In this document: positions 44,993-55,850 of the stretch, in pieces
How the letters are laid out: each line of letters begins with the position of its first letter
Position numbering within the stretch: position 1 is the first letter of the stretch
Source: Tetramitus jugosus
Lineage: Eukaryota > Heterolobosea > Eutetramitea > Acrasida > Vahlkampfiidae
Assembly (NCBI GenBank): GCA_937625935.1
Contig: OW569367.1
Span: 1-64,000, forward strand
DNA length: 64,000 nucleotides
Direction: 5' to 3'
Position numbers and translations under genes: made by a program
The notes under the pieces: generated by a model
Told to the model about the DNA's origin: nothing
The model's database searches: none
Seen by the model: the letters and a program-made list of their open reading frames with translations, nothing else

Positions 44993-45541
44993 TGGGCGAC
45001 AATGTGTTGAATGACCTAGTGAAACTATTTGTTGAATCGCGTATAAAGAATTACTTGAGACCCAAAAATCTCAACAACGATTCGTTGTTTGAGTGTGCTA
45101 TACCGTAAAATTTTACGGCAACAACTGCCTGGATAAAAAGAGCATGTCCGCAAAAAAGAAACTCTTCCTATGTACCAAATGGACTGCGCATAATCACGCG
45201 CAAAGTCAATAGTCCCTCACAGCTGTACACTAACAAGTTGCAAGCAGAGGAATCCATTTTGTGCAGTTTTGTTTGTGTCTCCGAAACTCCGATTTTGTAA
45301 ATACATGTTGATCTATTTTCGTGACCTGCCCAGACAGAGCAGCTGCGGAGACCATCATGCTACGAGCAAAATCTCAGCTGCTATCAACACTGCAAACTCA
45401 TGCTTCATTGATATCCTCCTCTCGTTGATCCCCCCACCAAAGCTTTATTTTTGATCTAAATTTATATTTTTTCTTTGTTGGAGATTTGTGATCGCTCACA
45501 CTCGTAAAATAAAAAGCAAACAACAACAAAGAGAGCAACAC
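44993..45541. promoter_or_regulatory. Divergent promoter region with two palindromes
   Basis: About 550 bp shared by the giant receptor gene (minus) and the PKA regulatory-subunit gene (plus). It contains a 17-base palindrome at 45073-45089 (AACAACGA-T-TCGTTGTT) and a perfect 16-base palindrome at 45103-45118 (CCGTAAAATTTTACGG). The two centres are about 30 bp apart, roughly 100 bp upstream of the receptor's ATG. Binding-site function is inferred. Confidence 0.45.
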
Positions 45542-47135
45542 ATGACCATCATGAGTAGCAGTAACGCATCTGAAGAACAATTGAAACGATATTTACAAGT
45601 CCATCAGGTGCATGAGATATTGGTGTTGCTCGCAGAATCTGTCTGCCTCGAACAACCAACCAACGTCCCCAGACACATGGTTCAATTTTTAACTCATCAC
45701 TTTCTTGAACCATCCTCATTGTCATCCTCATCTGGAATGGCAATGAACAATCATAACAATAGTAACATTACAACCACATTACCTTATCCTTCTTCATCAA
45801 ATGTTGGTGGTGGTATGTTTGATTCAACACCTTCACCAGCGATGCAACCGATCGCAGCTTCCATGAACACCTCTCAAAAACAGCAACAACCCACGAGCAC
45901 ATTCTCATGGATGAATGGTGGTGGTGGTGATTTACCACAGGACGATAGTTGTATCACTGGTGGATTTAAACCATTTTCATTTGGTACTTCCTCTAGCAGC
46001 ACCACCAATTATTCAGATGAGGATGGAACTCATCATCAAGATGTTGAGATTGATTTGGAATCGTCAGAAAATATTCGTAGAAGATACTCTGTGATTGATC
46101 GCAGAGGGTACGTTACATTTGTTCGCTCCTTTATTCATTCGATCGAACAATTTTTTTTTATCATCTATGATCGTTTTGAAAAACAAAATAATTGTTAACT
46201 CTCTCCTTTTCTTTTTTTGGTGTGTGTTGGCTTTTTTGTTGATTGAATGGTTGTTGTTTGTACCATCTAGTGCTGTGAGTAATGAGAGCATGGACAGTGC
46301 CAATGTACAAATCATTCCATCCAATGTCGTGAAGAAGACTGCTGAAGAAAAGTTGCGCATCAAGGGTGCCATTGAAAACAATGCTCTCTTTTCTGCATTG
46401 GACGATGATGAATTGGACAAGTTGTTTGATGTGATGGAGACTGCAAGCTTTGAACCAGGAGAAGTAATTATTCAACAGGGTGATGAAGGTGAATTGTTCT
46501 ATATTATCGATGAAGGATCAGTAGATGTCTACAAGGACACAAAACTCGTCAACAGAATTGCAGAGGGTGGTAGCTTTGGAGAATTGGCACTCATTTATGG
46601 TACTCCACGTGCTGCCACCATCAAGGCATCATCCAAGGATGGATGCAAATGTTGGACAATCAACAGATTGACATTCAGAAAGGTGTTGATGGATGCCACG
46701 ACTGCCAAGAGAAAAAAGTATGAAAGCTTTTTGCAAAATGTACGAATTTTGGAGACATTGGACGATTATGAAAGATTGACCATTGCTGATGCACTGGAGA
46801 GTGAAGTGTTCCAAAAGGGTGACGTGATTGTAAAGCAAGGCGATCCTGGAAATTCATTCTATATCATTGTCGAAGGATTCGTAGATGTATATAAGGACAA
46901 TGACAAGGGAGAGAGAGTCAACCTTGGTCGATTGGGAGAAGGTGACTACTTTGGAGAGATTGCACTTTTGCTAGATCAACCAAGAGCTGCTACCGTTGTC
47001 GTTGCAGAGGACTGCGATCAAGTAAAGTGCGTTCGATTGGACCGAAGAAGCTTCAAGAGTCTCTTGGGCAACATTGAAGACTTGTTGAAGAGAAACTTGT
47101 CCCTGTACAACCAGTTTATGAGCACCCAAATCTAA
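45542..47135 (+). CDS. pkaR: cAMP-dependent protein kinase regulatory subunit; exons 45542-46107 and 46271-47135
   Basis: 476 residues. Exon 1 from the ATG at 45542 encodes an RII-type dimerisation/docking domain (YLQVHQVHEILVLLAESV...MVQFLTHHFLE), then a long Ser/Asn/Gln-rich linker and the inhibitor sequence RRRYSVI at 179-185. Having Ser in that site makes it a phosphorylatable substrate-type (RII-like) inhibitor. The intron 46108-46270 (GTACGT...CTAG) rejoins as RRGAVSNESMDS. Two cyclic-nucleotide-binding domains follow, each with an intact phosphate-binding cassette: FGELALIYGTPRAA and FGEIALLLDQPRAA, both with the Arg that contacts cAMP. It holds the catalytic subunit inactive until cAMP binds. 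The docking helix implies dimers and possible AKAP anchoring, which many protist R subunits lack. Confidence 0.93.
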
Positions 47136-47276
47136 ATACCCATAAATTCCCCACCTCAAAATTCTTTTTTTCAAGCAAGTTGATGAACCTTGCAGCACAA
47201 CTGTTGGCCATTATTTGAAAGCCCAGACAACAACAAATTGAGAACATAACAACAACCAGGTACCGATCAACAAACA

Positions 47277-47978
47277 ATGACCACCAGCAGCACCACAATT
47301 AACATGGATCTATTGACACGCGAAAATGCTCTCATTGAATCATACAATAACATTATATCCAATTACCAGTCACCAGAGCAAATCTCATCGTCATCATCAC
47401 TCATTCCATTCGAGTCTCCATCGTCATCACAAAGAACCACGAGTACAACAATCACACAGCAAGATGATGCAAGTCGTCGTCATCAGACTGGTGCTGCACA
47501 ATCAAGAATAGAAGAGAACCAGCAGCATCATGATCCAAGTGTTAACAAAGAACAACAGATTGATGATGATAATGAAGAGTACTATAGTGATGACAGTGTC
47601 AGTTTAAGGACACGAGAAAGCAATGACGATGATCGGATGATTGCTCAAGAAGAAAGTTATGGCACGAGTGAACAACAGTATAGTAATCTTCATTTAAATG
47701 AACAGCGACAACAAGTGATGGACAGCACAGCATTTACAATTCAAGCTCGAGTACAAGCAGAGAATGAACAACAAGAAAACGTGATCGAGAGTCGGTTCCC
47801 GCCAGGTCAACCATTTAATTATCCACCACTGCCTCAATCGATTGTCGAGAATGAAACAATGATGAATGTTCTGCATTCTTGGTATTACTGTGGTTATCAA
47901 ACAGGTTTGTACGATGGTTATCATCAAGCAAAGAGTCAACTGTTTCCAGTCAACCAACAGGAGCAAACCAGGGAATAA
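47277..47978 (+). CDS. SMN: SMN-like protein (Gemin2-binding helix and YG box, no Tudor domain)
   Basis: 233 residues from an ATG at 47277. Residues 16-32 (ENALIESYNNIISNYQ) match the Gemin2-binding helix of survival motor neuron proteins (ALIxAYxxAxxxF). The C-terminus carries a YG box at about 202-217, WYYCGYQTGLYDGYHQ, with the same interlocking Tyr/Gly spacing as the SMN oligomerisation helix, and a short proline segment (FPPGQPFNYPPLPQ) just before it. The middle 160 residues are low-complexity Ser/Gln/Asp/Glu with no Tudor domain. In animals SMN with Gemin2 loads Sm proteins onto spliceosomal snRNAs; the fission-yeast protein also lacks Tudor. I infer the same core role here. The weak point is that only about 35 residues are diagnostic. 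Confidence 0.78.
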   Translation: MTTSSTTINMDLLTRENALIESYNNIISNYQSPEQISSSSSLIPFESPSSSQRTTSTTITQQDDASRRHQTGAAQSRIEENQQHHDPSVNKEQQIDDDNEEYYSDDSVSLRTRESNDDDRMIAQEESYGTSEQQYSNLHLNEQRQQVMDSTAFTIQARVQAENEQQENVIESRFPPGQPFNYPPLPQSIVENETMMNVLHSWYYCGYQTGLYDGYHQAKSQLFPVNQQEQTRE

Positions 47979-48119
47979 ATGTTCATTTAGGTTGTCACAA
48001 CTATGTTAAGATCATATGAATAATAATATGTAATTGTATATTGTATTGTTGTTTCAGGTTTTTATTGTTGTTATTGTTATAAATATGGAGTGCAATTTGT
48101 TTGCAATTTTGTTGTTACC

Positions 48120-51100
48120 TTATTGAACTTCTTGCATGTAGTTACCTGGTGCCAAGCCAACCTTACCCTTGGAATCGGTCAACTCCCACCAACCAGATGG
48201 ATCTTTGCCTCCATCGCACAGGAAGAGAATATCTCCCGCTCGGAATGTGAGTTCATCGTTGGCGGCAGCCGAGTAGTCGTACATAGCCTTGAGCTTGATA
48301 CGATTGTCCTTCCTTGGCAGTGGAGGCGGTGCCTTCTTCACAGGGTTTTCACGGTCCGTTTCTTGAACCATGGATTGATTCTTTGGTGCACTAGCAAAGC
48401 TGCTTGTAGCAAGACCGATTGAAGGAGGAGCCGACATCATTGGCGCTGCCATGGTTGGAGCTGCCATAGATGGAGCACTGTATGATGCCTTTTGAGGCTG
48501 AGCAACAGTAGCTTGTGGTCTGTTGATTGTTCTTGGCTTGCTGTTTGCTGGCAATTGCTCAGCAACAGAGACCATAAACTTGGAGCTACCGCTGGCCTGG
48601 ATTTGAGCCAACTTGTGTTCTGGATTGGTTGAGAAAGCAACGACCTTCTTTGACTTCTTCTTCTTGTCAGCAATGTATTCCAAGCTGTTGGCGAAACGTC
48701 TTTCAATGTCTCTGTTCATTACTCTCTTGTATTGATCGTTGGAAACAGCCAAGAATTCAGTCTTCTTTTCAGTTTCAACCAAGAAGTCACCAGTCTCCAG
48801 TGAAGTACTAATCACAACCCAATTGTCAGCAAGATTACTCATGGCAACATAGTTCAAATTGTGCCAAGGGATTCTTTCAACCAACTCCATAATGAACTGC
48901 TTCTTCACCTTCTTTCTCTCAACAAAGTAAATGGCTTGAGGAGTGACAATACCATAGTACTTTTCAAGCTTTAGCTTCTTGAGCATCTTCTTGACTGGAT
49001 ACAAGAACATGTCAGCGAACACAATGTTGCCATCCTTGGCGTGAGGCTTCATAATTTCTTGAAGCTGAGCATTGCCTGGATAGTTGATGTAGTCTCCTTG
49101 GAAGATTCTGTTCAAACTGAGTCTTCTTCTCTGCTTTTGAGATTGCAATAAATCGCAAGCTTGAGTTCTCAAATCCAAGAAATACTTCTTGAGCTTCCAT
49201 GAGCGATAGGTTCTTGCGATGAGTGCAGCAGAGTCGTGATACTTTCTTTCCTTCATTTCTTCCAGTCCGAACAATGTTTCTGGTTGTCTCAAGAATACCT
49301 TGGTCACACCTAATTGCCACTCCTTGGTTTCAACACCAATGTCCTCCAATAGAACCTTACATCCATCCTTGGCACCACCCTTCCACTTTTCTGGCCATGT
49401 CTTCTTGGACAAGATGTCGAATCTCTCAATAAACTTGTCGAATGGGCATCTGAAAGCCCAACCAGCTCTTCTGACACGAATATTCTCCAATAGACCAAGG
49501 TATTTGACCTGATGGAGAACTCTAGCATTCTCAAAATCTCTTGGCTTCTTGGTTTCATTTGGCTTAATGCAACGAATGTAGTGAGGTTGACACTTCTTCA
49601 AAGCAATCACAAGATCTTGACAACTCTTCTTGATCTTGAAGCAACTGGTTGTAGGCTTCTTCTTGGAGTCGTCCTTGGTATTCTCAGGGAAGAAGGAAGT
49701 AACAAAAGGATTGCTGCTTGTTTGCATACACTCAATCAATGTGTTGTACAATTGATCCTTGTTCTTTTCAGTGAAACCATCAATGTTATAGCACACATTA
49801 CCGGCATAATGCTTAATAATGAACTCGTCACCACCTCTGGCAATAAAGTGAGGATTTTCAACAACTTGTTTCATCTTTTGCAAAAACTTTTCATCGGCTT
49901 GATGACTCTCCATAGAGTGAGTCGTGTGGCAAGTATCATCCAACAAGGAGAAAACACCAGGTGGCTTGTTCTCTTCAATCAAATCACACACAATCTTGTT
50001 GTTAAAGTACTTGATTGGTTCCCATTTGATCTTTTCAGCATCATACTCCTCCTGTTCAGCCTTCAAGGTCAAATCAATAAAGATTTGTTGTAACTTTTCA
50101 TTCACATAATTAATACAAAACTGTTCGAAACCGTTCTTTTCAAAGATTTCAAAACCGAAAATGTCCAACACACCAATGACCAATGTTTCTTTGCGAATAT
50201 CCATGGCATCGTTAATACGACCAACTAACCAATCGAACATTCTATTATACAAGGCCTTTGCAAGTGCATCACGGATACCTGCGGCCTGTTCTGGTGTTTG
50301 AGGCACATTGTAGGTACTGCCTCTCTTACCGACACCGGTTTGAACAATACGGTAGAGCATAGCTGTTTGAAGGGCAACTTCCTCAACGCCCAACAAGTGA
50401 GCAGCAAAGCGCAAGACATCAACACTCACGACAGCAGTCTTACCACCTTGGTCCTTGAATTGGACGTTACCGAGCCACAAGATACCAGCGACCAAACTGA
50501 AAATGTTTTCTTGTTCTTGCTTGGTGATACCAATGACGTCCATGGCACTCTTGACATCTCTAAACTCCTGAGCATCATCCATGTTCTCCACTTGGAAACA
50601 ACCAGATTGACTCAAGTAGTTGAAATCAGCAGCATTCTTGGTTCCATACTTTTGCTGTTCTTCCTTGGTGCTTCCAGCGCACATTTGATAGAAAATGTGG
50701 AAATTTCTCTCACCGCCAGACTGATAGACCACTCTGGACTTTTCTAGCAAATAGTTGGTGATACGTCCACCAATAGGATCACTGTTCTTATCAAACTGAA
50801 TCTCAAAGTACTTTCCAAAACGAGAGCTATTGTTATTTCTCACTGTTTTGGCGTTACCAAAAGCTTCAAGAACAGGATTACTCTCAAGAATAATCTTCTT
50901 AACACGCTCAACACCTGCTGTGCTGCTACTGACAGCAGCAATATATTGCATAATAAGCTTACTGGCCTCAGTTTTTCCAGCACCTGATTCACCAGAGATA
51001 ATCACACATTGGGATTCATTGTCTTGGGAGAGACCACGATAAGCTGCTTCTGCCAGAGCAAAAATGTGAGGTGGCAACTCGTGACGGAACTTGCCTCTGT

Positions 51101-51587
51101 CATGTGAGCACACAAAAAAATGATTAGTTCACAATTGTCCGATCGTAAAATTTCGAGAGAAAATGACAGCGAGGGAAAAAAAGGGAAAGAGCGAGCGAAA
51201 TTAGCTTTTTGTTCCTTTGACACCAACAATAATAAACAAGAAAGCAAGCAACAACATACCTGTATTTTTCAACCTGGTCATGATCACTGATACCTGGGAT
51301 GAACTTGAAAGGATTCACAGATATAAGTACATTGCTAATATATGTGTAAATGATATCAGTTTGATGTCTCTTCTTCAAATTTTCCATAATTTCATCTTCT
51401 TTCAACTTGGTCAACAGGACCATGTCGTCCACACCTTGTGTTTTCACCTATAATAAATTAAAAAAAGTTGGATTAATATCCGCTTGCCTTGGCCATGTAT
51501 TGTTCTATCGGGGCCTCTTGAACTTCCAAAGGCTTTTTCACACAAACACTTTTGAAAACATACTCTATTCTTGAAGTTGAATGCCAT
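48120..51587 (-). CDS. Class I myosin with TH1 tail and SH3; exons 51587-51564, 51447-51260, 51096-48120
   Basis: 1,062 residues. The 24-nt first exon encodes MAFNFKNR; intron 51448-51563 (GTATGT...ATAG) leads to VKTQGVDDMVLL, and intron 51097-51259 (GTATGT...ACAG) rejoins EKYRGKFRHELPPHIFA. The motor has a P-loop GESGAGKT (106-113), switch I NNNSSRFGK and switch II DIFGFEIF. One or two IQ-like helices (SAALIARTYRSWKLKKYF) precede a basic TH1 lipid-binding tail, a short Ala/Pro/Met-rich segment (SMAAPTMAAPMMSAPP) and a C-terminal SH3 domain (ALYDY-type AMYDYSAAANDELTF ... WWELTDSKGKVGLAPGNYMQ). Amoeboid long-tailed myosin I of this plan drives Arp2/3-linked actin at endocytic cups, pseudopods and phagosomes. 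Confidence 0.96.
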
Positions 51588-52239
51588 TGTTCTACTATGT
51601 TTTCAAAGAGATTGCTTATGTACAAAAATAGATGTGAGATATTGATGAATAGACAGTAGTGGTGGTACTGTGTGCTTCTGGAGGTGTGTTTTTGATACAG
51701 CTGATTAGGACTGGTGTGTTTTTGTTTTTTTGTTTTGTGAGCGTGGAATCATTCTCTGTGTGAGACTCCTCCCTCGACGACAAAAATAAGTGTGATGTTG
51801 ATATGACGTGTGACGTGTTGTGTCAACTTGTCGAGTGAAAATATGTCGGATCGCAGGTAACTTGAACACGCACACAACCATTATTTGACAGTACTCTATC
51901 ATAAAGTTATGAAGAGTAACATAATGGAGGATTAGCGAATTTGTCCCATGTAGACTCAAGAATGACGATTCGGTTTGGTGGATTCAGTCGTGGAATCCTG
52001 TTGTAGTGTGCCCATCCGTTTTCTGAAAGTTGACAATTCCGCGGGTTTATTTTGACCGACGTCTGAGCAGATATCAACTGTCATCCTCAACCAAAGCATT
52101 TACAACAATGGTTTTTTAGTGAACGACCTGCAATGGTGTTGTTTGCGGATCTCAACCAAGGTCACAAAACTGTTTTGACATTTTTCAGTCAAAAATCACA
52201 AAAAAAAAACGACACAGAATACTAATATCCAACGAAACA
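51588..52239. other. Divergent intergenic region
   Basis: Shared upstream region of the myosin I gene (minus) and the ankyrin gene (plus). AT-rich, with a T-rich patch near 51718 and an A run at 52199-52209 just before the ankyrin ATG. No recognisable motif. Confidence 0.5.
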
Positions 52240-53138
52240 ATGTCAACAGAACGTAAAATATGGTTTGCAGCTGCAAAGAAGGGTGTTGTTGAAGAGTTGA
52301 AGCAAGCTATCCAAGATGCTAGTTTTGCCAAGGAAAACAACTTTGCAATTGTTGATGAACTGGGTATGATGACATTCACACACACACACAATAGATTGTT
52401 ATTTTTGTCATGTATGTTATATGGATGATGATATGTGAGTGATAATGATGATTGACAAGTCAATGTGAGAATGAAAGCTATGTGTGAGTGATATTTGGTT
52501 TCAGGACAACAACAACAACAACAACACGGATAGGAATGCTTTTTGCTCTATTCCAACATGCTAGTCGCTCTCAATCAAAGTCTCTCTCTCGTGTTTTGTT
52601 CATCATCATCACTATTATCATTATCTTCGTATCATCATTCACATGACAATCATTTGTTGTTTGGTCGATCCTAAAAGCTTACCAACGTTGTTTTGATCAA
52701 AAACTTTTTTCTTGTCGTCGGTACATTCATCATGTGCATTCATTCACTGCTCCGTTTGTGTGTTATGTGACGTTTCTTGTTGTTCATTATTGGTGATGAT
52801 GATGATTTGTAGGTAACACTGCATTGCATTGGGCAGCTAGTGCTGGTCACATTGAAGCTGTTCAATTCCTTGTCAACGAATTGAAGGTACCAATCAACGT
52901 TCAAAACGCTGTTGGTGACACTGCTCTGCACAAGGCAGCTTGGAGAGGCAGTTTGTCCACTGTTCAATTCTTGGGTGCATTGGATGAGACTGATTTGAGC
53001 TTGAAGAACAAGGATGGAAAGAAGGCTGTTGATATTGCTAGACATTTGGAGGTCAAGAGCTTCTTGCAGAGCTTTGAAGGCGATGAGGAAGAAGAGGACG
53101 AAGATGATGAAGACGAAGGATCTGAAAGTGAAAACTAA
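52240..53138 (+). CDS. Small ankyrin-repeat protein; exons 52240-52363 and 52813-53138
   Basis: 149 residues. Exon 1 encodes MSTERKIWFAAAKKGVVEEL, the first helix pair of an ankyrin repeat. The 449-bp intron 52364-52812 (GTATGA...GTAG) is the longest seen here and is full of simple sequence (CA, CAA, GATGAT runs). Exon 2 continues in frame GNTALHWAASAGHIEAVQFL, then GDTALHKAAWRGSLSTVQFL and a final KDGKKAVDIARHLEVKSFL, giving three to four repeats. The end is a purely acidic Asp/Glu tail (EGDEEEEDEDDEDEGSE). The family makes small protein-binding scaffolds (myotrophin-like); the partner is unknown. Splicing restores the canonical GxTALHWAA, so the exon model is firm. Confidence 0.88.
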
Positions 53139-53553
53139 ACCAGTTCTCACACACGCACACAATCACACCATCGTTATCATCATTGTCCAACAACCGACAA
53201 ACAACAACCAATCCACAAACATTATTTTAGATGATATTCTATCGACATGTACATCATCATCACCATCACACGAGTGGTGAATCCCCAGAAACAAACAAAA
53301 ACGCACACAGATACAAGATGACAGAGCCAAAATATTTGCTGTAAAATAGATTTGTCATTTTTTATTATTGTTATGGTGGTTGTTTAAAGATTTAGTTTAA
53401 TATTACGTTGTTTGTGAGTAAGAAAAAGCATGGGATCACACACACACATGCATTGGGCCTTTGTCCATCCACCAATCATCACAACAACAACAACAACCAC
53501 AAATAAATTAGTAAACTACCAGTGTGGTTGATTGCTGAGGAGAGCAAATCACC
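53139..53553. other. Convergent 3' region, low complexity
   Basis: Lies between two converging stop codons. CA-rich and CAA-rich simple sequence (for example near 53146-53165, 53440-53452 and 53478-53500). No gene seen. Confidence 0.55.
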
Positions 53554-54093
53554 TTAAATTGGATAAATGCTGTTGCAAATGCTCGTAGTAAAGTTGAAGG
53601 ATCCACAGTAAGGTGCACCATCATGGGACCATGCGACACATGCATTTGGCTTTGCCATGCATGGAATAGGATGGAAGCATTGACCATCAGTGTATCTGTA
53701 CATGTAACCATATGGTTTATCCTTATCATGACCACTCAAATATCCCTTGGCTTCACACTTTTTACCTGGGAAAGTCAAACCAAACACGTAGCAAATACCA
53801 ACGACACATGCAAACAAAACAACGACCCATATCGAAATGGTGACAATCTTGAGCTTACTGTCCATGGTTCCATCGTCTCTCTTGTGGAAAATGAGCATGA
53901 TTATACCAGGAACCATAATGGCTACAATTGCTGTGGCGAATAACAAGTGTGGCCAATGTCCATTCTTGACAAAAGTGAAAATAATGAGAAGAGTGATGGT
54001 GATTCCTGAGACAAGTAGAATAATGGCAGCAGCAGAGTAGAAGAGCACCTTTTGGAGCGTGCTGTGTTCGTCTCCATAAATTGGATTATCCAT
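53554..54093 (-). CDS. Three-pass membrane protein with Cys-rich outer domain, unknown family
   Basis: 179 residues from an ATG at 54093. Three hydrophobic segments: about 16-42 (LFYSAAAIILLVSGITITLL), 46-68 (HLLFATAIVAIMVPGIIMLI) and 83-108 (IVTISIWVVVLFACVVGICY). A C-terminal domain of about 70 residues with six or more cysteines follows (GKKCEAKGYLSG, QCFHPIPCMAK, ACVAWSHDGAPYCG, SICNSIY) and would be lumenal or extracellular and disulfide-bonded. I do not recognise the family. The coding quality is good and the two flanking genes point away from or toward it at short distance, so it is very likely real. Confidence 0.75.
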   Translation of the reverse strand: MDNPIYGDEHSTLQKVLFYSAAAIILLVSGITITLLIIFTFVKNGHWPHLLFATAIVAIMVPGIIMLIFHKRDDGTMDSKLKIVTISIWVVVLFACVVGICYVFGLTFPGKKCEAKGYLSGHDKDKPYGYMYRYTDGQCFHPIPCMAKPNACVAWSHDGAPYCGSFNFTTSICNSIYPI

Positions 54094-54208
54094 TGTGTGT
54101 GGAGAGGATGATATAATAATGGAGAATTTGTTGTTGTATGTTTGTTGTGTTTTTTTCTGTTTCTGCTGTTGTTGGAACTGTTTCCCGACAGAACTACGCG
54201 GGGAGATA

Positions 54209-54307
54209 ATGGAGCCTTACAATTTTGCATTGGAAAGTATTTTGGCGGCAAAAGACTCCAATTTACAGAGAGGAGGATTCGGAAATGAACAATGCAGAAT
54301 TGCTTGA
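54209..54307 (+). promoter_or_regulatory. Upstream ORF overlapping the RasGEF start
   Basis: ATG at 54209 opens a frame of 32 codons (MEPYNFALESILAAKDSN...) that ends after the RasGEF ATG at 54285, in a different frame. It could act as a translational brake, if the transcript begins upstream of it. Confidence 0.35.
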
Positions 54308-55682
54308 CCAGCTGATTGCAGAGTATTTGAGAAGGAATGGCATGCTATGTACTTTGTCCGTGTTTAACAAGGAGGCAAACATGTCTCCTGTCAATGAAGA
54401 ACTCAAAGAAGATCTGATCCATTTGGAGGATTTGGTTTGCAGCTCAATGGATCATTCTGCTTCGAATGATGAACCTTATGCAAACTTTTCAGATGGATTC
54501 ATTCAGAGTGCTACTTGTTCTTATCTGACTTCGAATCTTCTCGCTTACAATCGAGATATGTTGAGCTTTATTCCTTGCTTTTGCTGCCTGTACCGTTCGT
54601 TTTCTGATTGCGACTATGTGGTCAGAATGTTGATTGAAACTGTAAAACAAGCAAGCGTTCAAACTAGAGTGCCCACGATTGCAAAGTTTTTCATCATCAT
54701 GGTTTATTGGATGAGCAAATACCCTTCCGATTTTAGCGAGAGAGAGGTAGAGTACCTGCAAGAGTTCAAAGAGTGGTACAGAGACAAACGAGGGGAGAAA
54801 GAGGATAAGAACTATCATCGATTCTCAAGTGGGTTAGTTCAAATCGTGAAACATCTCAATAAGATAAAACGTTCGTCCTATGTGGATCCTATCCCGATTA
54901 AGAATCCATCTATACACACTCTACCCTTACTGTCACCTCAGAGAATAACATTCAATGATTTTGAGATCTTTGATATTCACCCAGTTGAGATTAGTCGACA
55001 AATGACACTGTTGTATTATGAATATTTTTCTCAATCAGATGTTAGTCAATTGATACACACAGTATGGGTTAAGAAGACGAAATTTTACGATCCATGCACC
55101 CCAATTTCGAAGTTATTACATTGTAATTCCAATTTTCGTTCGTGGATAACAACATCCATACGAAACGAAGTCATGGGTGACCGTATGCGCACAGTATTGT
55201 ATTTCATGAGGGTACTTCATTGTTTTATAGTATTCAACAATGTGTATGGTGCAATAACAATGTATGAAGAAGTTCAAACTCTCACAGACGAGATCAGGAA
55301 TACAACAACAGAAGAACAATATGAGCTAATCGAGGAGAACATGAGATTGGCAAGAATGCTCTCACATGAGAGCAAGTACAACAGATTCTACGATGTCAAG
55401 TCTTTCAAGGAGAGTCCCATCGTACCACATATTGAACAGCAGATTAGGAATCTTGAAGTGCTGAGAGAAGAACACAAGGACAAGGGTATCATTTTCCTCG
55501 GCAAGGATAACAATCGTAAAGAAATTACCCTAATCAACTGGACCTATCTAAACAAAATATTCCCTCTGGTCAACTTGATTGAACGCTACCAGATTCATAA
55601 TCGAGAGAACCAACGGTCATACTCCTTTGCAAAGGTCCCAAAACTTCAGAAAGCCTTATTGTCCGCGATTCAACTGTGCTAA
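54285..55682 (+). CDS. RasGEF with LisH motif
   Basis: 465 residues from the ATG at 54285. The N-terminus (LLDQLIAEYLRRNGMLCTLSVF) is a LisH dimerisation motif. Residues about 90-175 (YVVRMLIETVKQASVQTRVPT ...) fit the RasGEF N-terminal helical domain. Residues about 225-465 form the Cdc25-type catalytic domain: FDIHPVEISRQMTLLYYEYF, then FRSWITTSIRNEVMGDRMRT, FIVFNNVYGAITMYEEVQ and GIIFLGKDNNRKEITLINW, ending in a helical hairpin. It exchanges GDP for GTP on a Ras-type GTPase; LisH-RasGEF architecture is common in social amoebae. The upstream in-frame extension to 54225 lacks an ATG. A 32-codon upstream ORF (54209-54307) starting at a better-placed ATG overlaps this start and could lower translation. 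Confidence 0.9.
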   Translation: MNNAELLDQLIAEYLRRNGMLCTLSVFNKEANMSPVNEELKEDLIHLEDLVCSSMDHSASNDEPYANFSDGFIQSATCSYLTSNLLAYNRDMLSFIPCFCCLYRSFSDCDYVVRMLIETVKQASVQTRVPTIAKFFIIMVYWMSKYPSDFSEREVEYLQEFKEWYRDKRGEKEDKNYHRFSSGLVQIVKHLNKIKRSSYVDPIPIKNPSIHTLPLLSPQRITFNDFEIFDIHPVEISRQMTLLYYEYFSQSDVSQLIHTVWVKKTKFYDPCTPISKLLHCNSNFRSWITTSIRNEVMGDRMRTVLYFMRVLHCFIVFNNVYGAITMYEEVQTLTDEIRNTTTEEQYELIEENMRLARMLSHESKYNRFYDVKSFKESPIVPHIEQQIRNLEVLREEHKDKGIIFLGKDNNRKEITLINWTYLNKIFPLVNLIERYQIHNRENQRSYSFAKVPKLQKALLSAIQLC

Positions 55683-55850
55683 AAATATCGTGGAAAGTTG
55701 TAGATCCTGCGCAGCCATTGGTCAGTTTGCGCACTGTAGCTTGTCCTTATCAACTGTCGCTTTCACACGTGCTTTTCCAGAAGGATATCAAACAAAAAGA
55801 AACACACCCAAATCAATCACATATCCCTTGTTCTTCTTTGAAAACCAAAA

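Noticed and set aside
48120-49500. Open frames on the + strand opposite the myosin tail
   Set aside because: Shadow frames of a strongly coding gene with no signature of their own.
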